This document shows positions 1 through 5,167 of a DNA stretch of 6,701 nucleotides, in pieces (the first letter of the stretch is position 1; the number at the start of each line of letters is the position of its first letter). The notes below the pieces were generated by a model. It worked only from the letters and a program-made list of their open reading frames with translations. It ran no database searches and was not told the origin of the DNA. A program made the position numbers and the translations under genes. Location of the stretch: the NCBI GenBank assembly GCA_964579855.1, contig CAZOIM010000205.1, positions 1-6,701 on the forward strand, in the 5' to 3' direction. This stretch comes from JADGQA01 sp964579855. Its GTDB lineage: Bacteria; Bacteroidota; Ignavibacteria; UBA10030.

Positions 1-240
1 ATTGTGGCGGAGTCCGCCTCATGTTGGATGCTCCTGCCAAAGAAAACGGCGGCCATGCCTCGGTCATTTATTACAAGGTAAATGATCTCCAAGTGGTTTT
101 TGAAACTTTATCCGCCCGGGGAGTTGTTTTTGAATCAAAGCCGCACATGATTGCAAAGATGACGGACCATGAACTATGGATGTCTTTCTTCCGTGATCCC
201 GACAAAGAACCTTCTTGCCCTCATGAGCGAAGTACGATGA
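1..240 (+). pseudogene. VOC (glyoxalase/bleomycin-resistance fold) protein, 5' partial, frameshifted
   Basis: The gene enters from outside the window; frame 3 is open from base 3 (CGGVRLML...), so the ATG at 21 is probably internal. What is visible is the second half of a vicinal-oxygen-chelate domain: a CGGVRLML strand, a beta strand with VIYYKVNDL, the helix VFETLSARGV, and the closing strand ELWMSFFRDPDK. Members of this family normally end with a segment like DPDxNLLALMSEV. Here the frame in use reads DKEPSCPHERS instead and runs to a stop at 306-308. If one base near 206-208 is skipped, the reading becomes DPDKNLLALMSEVR followed by TGA at 238-240, exactly the family ending. I therefore call a one-base insertion, either real or a sequencing error. 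VOC proteins are metal-dependent enzymes or binding proteins of very varied substrate; the substrate cannot be told here. The natural end at 240 leaves 64 bp before the first array repeat. Confidence 0.75.
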
Positions 241-304
241 ATTGCGCGAAACGGCACAGAGCGTTGAAGATCCACCTCGTTCCATGCGAAAGAGACGCCG
301 TAGG

Positions 305-324
305 GTAGTTTTCGGAAACGGTGG
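305..324 (+). repeat. Array repeat copy 1 (core TTCGGAAACGG)
   Basis: This 20-bp copy is identical over its full length to copy 2 at 1150-1169. It lies 64 bp after the frame-corrected VOC stop and 45 bp before the ATG chosen for the CPBP gene. Upstream there is a weak inverted repeat, ACGGC at 251-255 with GCCGT at 297-301, placed as in copy 2 but only 5 bp long, so a hairpin here is uncertain. Confidence 0.8.
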
Positions 325-369
325 ACGCAACGCAGAGCAGATGAAGTTAGTGTGCACCATACCGGGACT

Positions 370-1062
370 ATGAACTCTTTTTTCTCTACTCACGAATCTA
401 GATTATTGAAGATGGCAAGGTCGTTCGACAAGTATGCGTTCTATGCTTTCTATCTTGCTGCTGTGGTTCTTTACGTGCTTCAACCTAAGGACCCACAAGC
501 AATTCAGAATCCTGTGGACATCTATCTTGTGCTTGCTGGTGTGGTCCTTGGGTTAACCCTTCTGGCACCACAACCGGTGGTCGAGTTCGCTCGCTTGAAA
601 CCCAGTACGATCACGTTGCGGTTCATTGTCGTGATCCTGCCGATAATGATTCTTTCGAATTCCTTCCTCCTTTGGGGCCAGAAAATTCTAGGAGACGTTC
701 AATTCGTGCTTAGGCCTTTTTCTTTGACGTACTGGATCAATCGGTGTTTCTTCGGAGGTGTAAGGATCTTCATGGAAGAGCTAATATTCCGAGGTCTATT
801 ACTCCTCCCGTGGGTCTCGAAAAACGTCCAGGTCTTCTGGCTTGCCAATATCGCACAGTCTGCCTGTTTCGCAACGCTTCATGCGTTTGTCCCGGTTCAT
901 CCTAATTTTCGACTCCCGTTCATCATTTACGCTTTCATCTTGTCGATTGCATTTGGTTGGTTGAATCGGAAGTTCAATTCATTAATGCCAAGCTGGGTGA
1001 TACACTGCACCAATGGAGTGTTAAGTTCTTGGATCTTTATGAACATTAGTGGTGCGCTCTAA
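370..1062 (+). CDS. CPBP-family intramembrane metalloprotease (CAAX/Abi-like)
   Basis: A 230-residue multi-pass membrane protein. It carries the three CPBP signature motifs in order: EELIFR at residues 136-141 (the EExxxR motif with the paired catalytic glutamates), FxxxH as FATLH at 167-171, and HxxxN-type HCTN at 212-215. Hydrophobic segments lie near residues 22-38, 51-66, 83-101, 155-175, 183-198 and 208-225. The family includes type II CAAX prenyl endopeptidases, bacteriocin-immunity proteins and many bacterial members of unknown substrate; nothing here tells which. Start is uncertain: an in-frame GTG at 352 with GAAG five bases upstream would add six residues, while the ATG at 370 lacks a clear ribosome site. 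The gene sits alone between repeats 1 and 2, as a single-gene unit. Family assignment is firm; the biological role is unknown. Confidence 0.88.
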   Translation: MNSFFSTHESRLLKMARSFDKYAFYAFYLAAVVLYVLQPKDPQAIQNPVDIYLVLAGVVLGLTLLAPQPVVEFARLKPSTITLRFIVVILPIMILSNSFLLWGQKILGDVQFVLRPFSLTYWINRCFFGGVRIFMEELIFRGLLLLPWVSKNVQVFWLANIAQSACFATLHAFVPVHPNFRLPFIIYAFILSIAFGWLNRKFNSLMPSWVIHCTNGVLSSWIFMNISGAL

Positions 1063-1074
1063 GCCGGGGCTGCG

Positions 1075-1153
1075 CTGCGCCTAACAAACGGCAAACCTGT
1101 CTGCGGAAATGTGAAACACGACACGTTACCTCAAAACGTTTGCCGTGGCGTAG
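1075..1153 (+). repeat. Imperfect hairpin ending at repeat copy 2 (attC-like layout)
   Basis: CTGCGCC at 1075-1081 pairs with GGCGTAG at 1147-1153 (7 bp including one G-T wobble). The next nine bases, ACGGCAAAC at 1088-1096, pair perfectly with GTTTGCCGT at 1138-1146. The six bases TAACAA (1082-1087) are bulged on the left arm only. About 41 bases form the apical part. The left arm contains GCCTAAC, which fits the integron R'' box RYYYAAC, but the right arm has no matching GTTRRRY. The structure starts 12 bp after the CPBP stop. It has no T-tract, so a simple intrinsic terminator is not the best reading. Confidence 0.6.
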
Positions 1154-1169
1154 TTTTCGGAAACGGTGG
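1150..1169 (+). repeat. Array repeat copy 2 (core TTCGGAAACGG)
   Basis: Identical over 20 bp to copy 1. Its first four bases overlap the right foot of the hairpin (GGCGTAG), the same relation seen at copy 4. It is followed by an 81-bp leader and then the DUF1801 start. Confidence 0.85.
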
Positions 1170-1237
1170 GTGCGCGGAAAAATACTCATTGATGTGTATA
1201 TTGTCGCATAAAGATCTTCAGAGAAGTCAGCCTGGCA

Positions 1238-1246
1238 AAGGAGGAG
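1238..1246 (+). promoter_or_regulatory. Strong Shine-Dalgarno deciding a GTG start
   Basis: AAGGAGGAG is almost fully complementary to the 16S rRNA 3' end. Counted from the AGGAGG at 1239-1244, it lies six bases before GTG 1251. This fixes the start of the DUF1801 gene at a non-ATG codon and shows that the host uses canonical SD pairing for at least some array genes. Confidence 0.8.
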
Positions 1247-1250
1247 TGTT

Positions 1251-1730
1251 GTGAAAGCTACCACCACCGTTTTCCCCAAACCTCCCGGCGCGGAGCAGCA
1301 ACTCAAGGGTTTTATCCGCAAATTCGAAGTTAAACACCAGACCTTGATAAGGGCGGTACGGAAGGCGTTGCGAAAACGATTCCCGACTGCCAATGAACTC
1401 GTTTACGATAATTACAACTTCTTTGTGATCGGCTACTCCTCCACAGAGCGTTCATCGGATTCGATTGTTTCCATTGCCGCCGGGGCAAGCGGCATCGGTC
1501 TCTGTTTTATCTACGGCGCACGCCTCCCCGATCCGAAACGAATCCTTCTCGGCTCGGGTAAGCAAACCCGTTTCATTCGTCTGGATTCCGTCGACGTTCT
1601 GACGCGCCCAGAAGTGAAGGCTCTTTTTGCTGCCGCGATCGCCTACGCAAAGTCGCCTCTTCGGAAAACCGGAAAGGGAAAACTTATCATCAAGTCGGTT
1701 TCGGCAAAACAGCGCCCCCGCCGTCGATAG
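1251..1730 (+). CDS. DUF1801 domain protein
   Basis: A soluble protein of 159 residues starting at GTG. Residues about 15-140 match the DUF1801 (YdhG-like) pattern: an N-terminal helical part (QQLKGFIRKF, then LIRAVRKALRKRFPTANELVYDNYNFF), a central beta part with SIAAGASGIGLCFIYGARLPDP, and a closing helix EVKALFAAAIAYAK. The last roughly 18 residues are a basic tail (KQRPRRR). There are no membrane segments or signal peptide. No enzymatic activity is established for this fold as far as I know, so I assign none. The gene fills the unit between repeats 2 and 3 alone; its stop is only 37 bp before repeat 3, the tightest spacing in the array. DUF1801 genes are common small accessory genes. Confidence 0.85.
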   Translation: MKATTTVFPKPPGAEQQLKGFIRKFEVKHQTLIRAVRKALRKRFPTANELVYDNYNFFVIGYSSTERSSDSIVSIAAGASGIGLCFIYGARLPDPKRILLGSGKQTRFIRLDSVDVLTRPEVKALFAAAIAYAKSPLRKTGKGKLIIKSVSAKQRPRRR

Positions 1731-1733
1731 TAT

Positions 1734-1766
1734 TCTCGAACGAGGGGTGGAAGAATCTCAACGAGG
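1734..1766 (+). repeat. Short direct repeat upstream of copy 3
   Basis: TCTCGAACGAGG (1734-1745) recurs as TCTCAACGAGG (1756-1766), differing by a single missing G, between the DUF1801 stop and repeat copy 3. The first half is also a tiny palindrome, CTCGAACGAG. It may be a slipped duplication or a remnant of the folded site seen at other copies. Confidence 0.35.
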
Positions 1767-1767
1767 C

Positions 1768-1787
1768 ATAGTGTTCGGAAACGGCAG
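1768..1787 (+). repeat. Array repeat copy 3 (core TTCGGAAACGG)
   Basis: Shares TTCGGAAACGG exactly with copies 1, 2 and 5, but starts ATAGTG instead of GTAGTT and ends GCAG, as copy 5 does, rather than GTGG. Copies 3 and 5 thus form a right-flank subtype. No convincing long hairpin precedes it. Confidence 0.75.
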
Positions 1788-1920
1788 CCCTCAAAGTCAT
1801 CAGTCATGAATCTTCTAAGTTGGCGCATTCGCCGTAATACAACATTTCCTGTCAGCGACGCACATCGGTACGTCGCTCCAACGACAGGACTCGATGACAC
1901 GAACATTACGCTTTGCTGGC
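1788..1920 (+). other. ORF-less unit between repeat copies 3 and 4
   Basis: The 271 bases from 1731 to 2001 hold no gene that I can support. The part between copies 3 and 4 is only 133 bp and is largely the folded site described separately. The reading frames here encode only short shadow peptides with no ribosome site. In cassette terms this is an empty or non-coding unit, or one that has lost its gene. Confidence 0.5.
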
Positions 1921-1927
1921 GTAGTGC
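1825..1927 (+). repeat. Long imperfect hairpin ending at repeat copy 4
   Basis: Pairing from the outside in: GCA (1825-1827) with TGC (1925-1927); CGCC (1830-1833) with GGCG (1918-1921); GTAAT (1834-1838) with ATTAC (1905-1909), with eight bases bulged on the right; TCCTGTC (1847-1853) with GACAGGA (1883-1889); AGCGACG (1854-1860) with CGTCGCT (1871-1877), with CCAAC (1878-1882) bulged on the right. The loop is ten bases. The CGCC/GGCGTAG foot matches the hairpin at copy 2, although the stem sequences differ. That means structure and foot are conserved while the arms vary, as in recombination sites that fold as single strands. Confidence 0.65.
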
Positions 1928-1940
1928 TCGGAAAGGGTGA
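1921..1940 (+). repeat. Array repeat copy 4 (diverged)
   Basis: Reads GTAGTGCTCGGAAAGGGTGA. It keeps the GTAGT start and the invariant TCGGAAA but has C-to-G after the A run. Its first base is the last of the GGCG foot of the preceding hairpin. It lies 61 bp before the DUF4386 start. Confidence 0.7.
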
Positions 1941-1941
1941 G

Positions 1942-1950
1942 TGCTATAGT
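1942..1950 (+). promoter_or_regulatory. Possible extended -10 promoter element
   Basis: TGCTATAGT fits TGnTATAAT with one mismatch and lies just after repeat 4, about 50 bp before the DUF4386 start. No good -35 is placed 16-18 bp upstream, which an extended -10 can tolerate. Weak evidence from sequence alone. Confidence 0.25.
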
Positions 1951-2001
1951 CTGCGATAAGTTTCGAGAGAAGTTTCGATCACAAAAAAGTGGAGAAATGA
2001 G

Positions 2002-2730
2002 ATGACGGCGAGCATCGACGAGTCACAACGCGCAGCGGCAAGAGTCGCTGGATTCGCTTTTCTCTTCGCGATGGCGATCGTGGTCATTGCAAACTATGGT
2101 ATCAGCTTCCGCCTTATCGTTCCGAACAATGCTGTGGAAACAGCCCGGAACATCGTGGCGAATGAACTTCTCTTTCGCATTAATATCGCTTGCGATCTCA
2201 TGTACGTTCTCACCGTTGTAGTGCTCCTCGCAGCCCTATACGTGATTCTCAAGCCGGTCAATCGAATCCTTGCTCTGGTTGCGGCATTCTGCAGGTTGCT
2301 GCTTGCTTTGATGTGGGTTGTCACTGTGCTCAACATGCTTGGCGCCCTGCGCCTTCTGGGTGATGCTGCTTACTTGTCGGTCTTCGAGGCAAACCAGTTG
2401 CAGACCTTGGCGAGGCTGCACCTCGTTGGGAGCTTCGACGCGTACTACGTTGGCTTGCCATTCTGGGGATTGGCGTCCACGGTTTGCAGCTATCTGTGGT
2501 TCAAGTCGGGCTACATTCCGCGCTCATTGGCGGCTTTCGGTGTGATCTCGTCTTCATGGTGCGTAATTTGTGCGTTCGCCTACCTCATTTCTCCCAACTT
2601 CCAGAATACCATCGGTCTGTCGTGGTTCGACATGCCTTTGGTCATTTTCGAAATGTCAATCGGATTGTGGCTTCTGTTGAAGGGACTTCGGCCACCTGGG
2701 TTGCAGTTGCCCGCCAGAGACAACGAGTGA
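2002..2730 (+). CDS. DUF4386 family integral membrane protein
   Basis: A protein of 242 residues with six predicted membrane segments, near residues 13-34, 62-83, 90-114, 148-167, 174-196 and 212-228. The layout and motifs match DUF4386: the N-terminal RAAARVAGFAFLFA entry helix, the long extramembrane loop with ETARNIVANELLFRI, the central AYYVGLPFWGLAS segment, YIPRSLAAFGV, and the closing EMSIGLWLLLKGLR, which is characteristic of the family. Function is unknown; no catalytic or transport motif is visible. The start is ATG, with GGAG at 1991-1994 seven bases upstream. It is the first gene of the only two-gene unit in the array; the next gene begins 70 bp later with no repeat between them, so the two may be co-transcribed. 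Confidence 0.87.
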   Translation: MTASIDESQRAAARVAGFAFLFAMAIVVIANYGISFRLIVPNNAVETARNIVANELLFRINIACDLMYVLTVVVLLAALYVILKPVNRILALVAAFCRLLLALMWVVTVLNMLGALRLLGDAAYLSVFEANQLQTLARLHLVGSFDAYYVGLPFWGLASTVCSYLWFKSGYIPRSLAAFGVISSSWCVICAFAYLISPNFQNTIGLSWFDMPLVIFEMSIGLWLLLKGLRPPGLQLPARDNE

Positions 2731-2800
2731 GTACGGATTCGACGGAAGTTTTGCAGAACGAGTCGTAAACCGAGATTAATCATTATTGAAGGATTCATTC

Positions 2801-3166
2801 ATGCAGCAATTGAGGGGACCAGACTTTATCACATTGCTCGTACGCGACATCGAGTCTTCTCGGCGTTTTTACACCGAGGTTCTGGGTTTCAAGACCTCGC
2901 CAGAGAATCGTCCAAACGCGGTCGCCTTTTTGGCTCAACCAATCAATTTTGCCATCCGCAAGTCACCTGCGGATTTCCAGCCAAGCACTCAGCCCGGCCA
3001 GGGAATTATGCTGTGGTTTCGCGCTGATGACGCTGTGGCTCTTCACGAGCAACTGAAATCCAAGGGCGTACCGATTACGCAACCTCTCGCCGACAGTCCT
3101 TTTGGTAAAACGTTCACCGTTCGCGATCCCGATGGCTATCTAATCACAGTCCACGACGGCGGTTGA
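2801..3166 (+). CDS. VOC family protein (glyoxalase/dioxygenase fold), single domain
   Basis: A complete protein of 121 residues. It has both beta-alpha-beta-beta-beta modules of one VOC domain: FITLLVRDIESSRRFYTEVLGF at the start, the strand NAVAFLAQPINFAIR, then the second module with IMLWFRADDAVALHEQLKSKGV and the classic ending FTVRDPDGYLITVHD. Family members bind a divalent metal in the cleft or have lost it; the substrate cannot be inferred. I chose ATG 2801 over an upstream in-frame TTG (2786) because GAAGGA at 2788-2793 is well placed for it. It is not closely similar to the first VOC gene at the window start, so it does not look like a recent duplicate. It shares a unit with the DUF4386 gene and ends 28 bp before repeat 5. 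Confidence 0.88.
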   Translation: MQQLRGPDFITLLVRDIESSRRFYTEVLGFKTSPENRPNAVAFLAQPINFAIRKSPADFQPSTQPGQGIMLWFRADDAVALHEQLKSKGVPITQPLADSPFGKTFTVRDPDGYLITVHDGG

Positions 3167-3194
3167 CGTGTTCCGGCCCGAGAGATCGATGTGC

Positions 3195-3214
3195 CTCGTT
3201 TTCGGAAACGGCAG
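3195..3214 (+). repeat. Array repeat copy 5 (core TTCGGAAACGG)
   Basis: Carries GTTTTCGGAAACGG as in copies 1 and 2, but begins CTCG and ends GCAG as copy 3 does. It starts 28 bp after the VOC stop. Only a weak 4-bp pairing (CGAG 3179-3182 with CTCG 3195-3198) lies at its left side. Confidence 0.8.
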
Positions 3215-3290
3215 CTCGCATTGTCTTTGGAGTGAAAAAATGGTATCAACCATCGATTCGCAATCACATCCATCACTCAAGGAGCCTCTA

Positions 3291-3479
3291 ATGAACTTGA
3301 AAGTCGTTGTTGCACGGAATATTGCTATGATGATAGTTTTCGGCGCGGTCGCAATAATAATGTTCGCCGAAAATGTGCGTACGGTCCAAATAATTGGACT
3401 CCTCGGTTGTGGAGCAGTTATTGGTATTGGCTTCTCTTCGATCATTGTTGCTTTCAAGTCGAACAGGACAAAGGCATAG
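3291..3479 (+). CDS. Small two-helix membrane protein, function unknown
   Basis: A protein of 62 residues made of two hydrophobic segments, about residues 8-26 (RNIAMMIVFGAVAIIMF) and 31-55, joined by a short ENVR turn and ending in a basic tail (KSNRTK). The second segment is glycine-rich (GLLGCGAVIGIGF), suggesting tight helix packing. I do not recognise a family. The start at 3291 is supported by AAGGAG at 3279-3284. An upstream in-frame ATG at 3240, with GGAG at 3229-3232, would give 79 residues with a polar N-terminus; both starts have a plausible ribosome site. It is the only gene between repeat 5 and the degenerate copy 6. Confidence 0.65.
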   Translation: MNLKVVVARNIAMMIVFGAVAIIMFAENVRTVQIIGLLGCGAVIGIGFSSIIVAFKSNRTKA

Positions 3480-3480
3480 A

Positions 3481-3515
3481 GTCGGCCGCCAATTCATCCT
3501 CGGCGGCAAAGCGAC
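3481..3515 (+). repeat. Bulged hairpin after the small membrane gene
   Basis: GTCG plus GCCGCC (3481-3490) pairs with GGCGGC (3502-3507) plus CGAC (3512-3515), with AAAG bulged on the right arm. It starts one base after the stop codon. There is no T-run, so it is a poor intrinsic terminator. The one-sided bulge recalls the other array hairpins, but it lies about 60 bp before copy 6 rather than touching it. Confidence 0.45.
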
Positions 3516-3573
3516 CCACCTTTCCATGCCATTGGCAGTATATCTGGGTAAGCAAAACACTTTTCTCTATTGC

Positions 3574-3589
3574 GAAGTCCGCGGAAACG
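3574..3589 (+). repeat. Possible degenerate array repeat copy 6
   Basis: GAAGTCCGCGGAAACG matches the first 16 bases of copies 1 and 2 at 12 positions and keeps CGGAAACG. It lies 52 bp before the phosphatase start, the usual distance in this array. The match is short enough that chance cannot be excluded. Confidence 0.35.
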
Positions 3590-3641
3590 TTCGACGCTAT
3601 TAGTCGATGTTCTCCTGTACTCATAACTATGAAATGAATTT

Positions 3642-5066
3642 GTGAATACTCTTCAGTCTGATTTTGTGAATACTTCAGCGGGACTCCTTGTTTGCGCCGG
3701 AGGGGCGCTTGCCGCCGTGATCGCTTTGTTCCGATTGAAGAATCGGGATTTCACGCTCCTAAATTTCGGAGTCTTCGCCTTTCTCTACGGCTTACGAAAA
3801 CTGGCCGAAACATCGATGATGAAAACGTTGGTCGCCATTCCATTTGCGCTGCCGTATTTCCACGGGGTGCTCACCTATTTGGTGGCGATCCCGATATCAG
3901 CCTTTCTTGTCAATATTTTTGGCCGCGGATTGTACAACTCCATGACCTGGTTGTTTCGCTCAACGATCGTTTATGCCGTTGCCGCGATAGCACATGACCT
4001 TTTGCGATCGGAGCCACTTACAGACGTTGGGATCTATCGACCTCTTGTGGTTGCCTGGGCCGCAATATGGATAGTGAATCTTCTCATCACTCGAAAGCAG
4101 CGGGATATTGAGGTACGCGCTATACAAATTGTCTTTGTCACGACACTCATGTTTTTGGTAATCGATCAGCTATTAAGCATGGGCGTGTTATCGTTGGGAT
4201 TTCGGCTGGAGCAGCCCGGCTTTGCCGTACTCTTTTTGGGTTTGGGGTTCGTCGCGGTGCATCACTTCCTTGTCACCGAACGAAGACTGCACTCCATTGA
4301 ACAGGAAATTGAAATTGCCCGCAGGATTCAGGAGTCAAACCTCCCTGTAACCATCGATCTCCCCCGAGGCATTGCCATTGCCGCGAAATATGTACCGATG
4401 TCCACGATCGCGGGAGATTTCTATGACTTTCAGACGAGTGGTTCATCAGGCGTCGGTATATTGATTGCCGACGTGTCCGGCCACGGCGTCGGCGCTGCGC
4501 TAATTGGGTCAATGCTCAAGGTGTGTTTTGCTTCGCAGTCGCCTCATATTGCCGACCCCGCACACGTGCTCACGGAGATCAATCGGAGTCTTCAAGGGAA
4601 AGTGAAAGACTCGTTCGTTACGGCCTGTTCCTTGTTCATTGATTTTGAGAAGGAGATCATCCGTTACTCCATTGCTGGACATCCGCCTCCGTACCTGCAG
4701 AGCAAATCGAATCCCGAGCTGAAGAGACTCTCGCGCGCAGGAACGATCCTTGGTCCTTTTCCGGATGCGGTGTACGAAAACGAAGAGCTGCACCTTGCCA
4801 TGGGAAATCGGCTGGTTCTGTATACCGATGGTCTCGTTGAAGCGAAAGACAAAACGGGCGAACTGTACGGAGATAGCCGCCTGGAGGCGCTCATCGAAAC
4901 GCATTCCGGTAATTCAGCAGAATCCCTGGCGAATCAAATCGTCGACCAGGTTGTCAATTGGTCCAACAGGTCGGGAGCAGGAGAATTGGATGACGATCTG
5001 ACACTGATTGTCGCAGACATTCTTGGCGAACGCTCGGATCCAACTCACCGCGCGAAAGAAGGCTAG
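3642..5066 (+). CDS. Membrane-anchored PP2C-type serine phosphatase (SpoIIE/RsbU domain)
   Basis: A protein of 474 residues. The N-terminal half (about 10-211) contains roughly seven hydrophobic segments. A short helical linker follows (RRLHSIEQEIEIARRIQESNLP, about 214-235); the IARRIQ-type sequence is the usual lead-in to SpoIIE-like phosphatases. The catalytic domain (about 240-460) shows AGDFYD (257-262), IADVSGHG (275-282), AGHPPPY (345-351), LYTDGLVEA (393-401) and the terminal DDDLTLIV (450-457). The metal-binding aspartates expected of the family (D259, D277, D396, D451/D452) are all present, so it should be active. Known relatives dephosphorylate anti-sigma antagonists in partner switching; no partner gene is adjacent. 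The start is GTG with no clear ribosome site, and GTG 3666 in a near-repeat of the same sequence is an alternative. The membrane half could be a sensor, but it matches no domain I can name firmly. Confidence 0.9.
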   Translation: MNTLQSDFVNTSAGLLVCAGGALAAVIALFRLKNRDFTLLNFGVFAFLYGLRKLAETSMMKTLVAIPFALPYFHGVLTYLVAIPISAFLVNIFGRGLYNSMTWLFRSTIVYAVAAIAHDLLRSEPLTDVGIYRPLVVAWAAIWIVNLLITRKQRDIEVRAIQIVFVTTLMFLVIDQLLSMGVLSLGFRLEQPGFAVLFLGLGFVAVHHFLVTERRLHSIEQEIEIARRIQESNLPVTIDLPRGIAIAAKYVPMSTIAGDFYDFQTSGSSGVGILIADVSGHGVGAALIGSMLKVCFASQSPHIADPAHVLTEINRSLQGKVKDSFVTACSLFIDFEKEIIRYSIAGHPPPYLQSKSNPELKRLSRAGTILGPFPDAVYENEELHLAMGNRLVLYTDGLVEAKDKTGELYGDSRLEALIETHSGNSAESLANQIVDQVVNWSNRSGAGELDDDLTLIVADILGERSDPTHRAKEG

Positions 5067-5167
5067 GCTGTCCTGAAGAAATACATTGAAAAAACAAATA
5101 CCTTGTTATCAGTCTCAATGTTATAGATCAAACAAATACACTTCTTAGGAAAGATAGGAAAATAGAA

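Noticed and set aside
305..324. Repeat core GTTTTCGGAAAC as a self-contained mini-hairpin or terminator
   Set aside because: The 4-bp stem is broken in copies 3 and 4 and no T-tract follows; conservation is of sequence rather than of this small palindrome.
64..393. Minus-strand open frame across the first VOC gene and repeat 1
   Set aside because: No ribosome site or recognisable protein; it is the shadow of the plus-strand VOC gene and its flank.
1261..1278. Reverse-strand near-match to the repeat (GGGGAAAACGGTGG) at the start of the DUF1801 gene
   Set aside because: It falls in coding sequence for TTTVFPKP in the opposite orientation to all other copies and lacks TCGGAAA; judged coincidental.
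1654..1678. TTCGGAAAACCGG near the 3' end of the DUF1801 gene, similar to the repeat core
   Set aside because: It lies within the coding tail, lacks the GTAGT lead-in, and has an inserted base; not supported as a copy.
1627..1906. Small open frames on both strands across 1627-1906
   Set aside because: They overlap the DUF1801 end and the folded element, have no ribosome site and no recognisable composition; treated as chance frames.
305..3214. CRISPR array
   Set aside because: Spacing between repeats ranges from about 150 to 1270 bp and the intervals encode proteins, which is incompatible with CRISPR spacers.
3336..3351. TAGTTTTCGG identical to ten bases of the array repeat inside the small membrane gene
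   Set aside because: The bases after it (CGCGG) do not continue the repeat, and the site is in the middle of a well-behaved coding frame (IVFGAV), so it is most simply chance.
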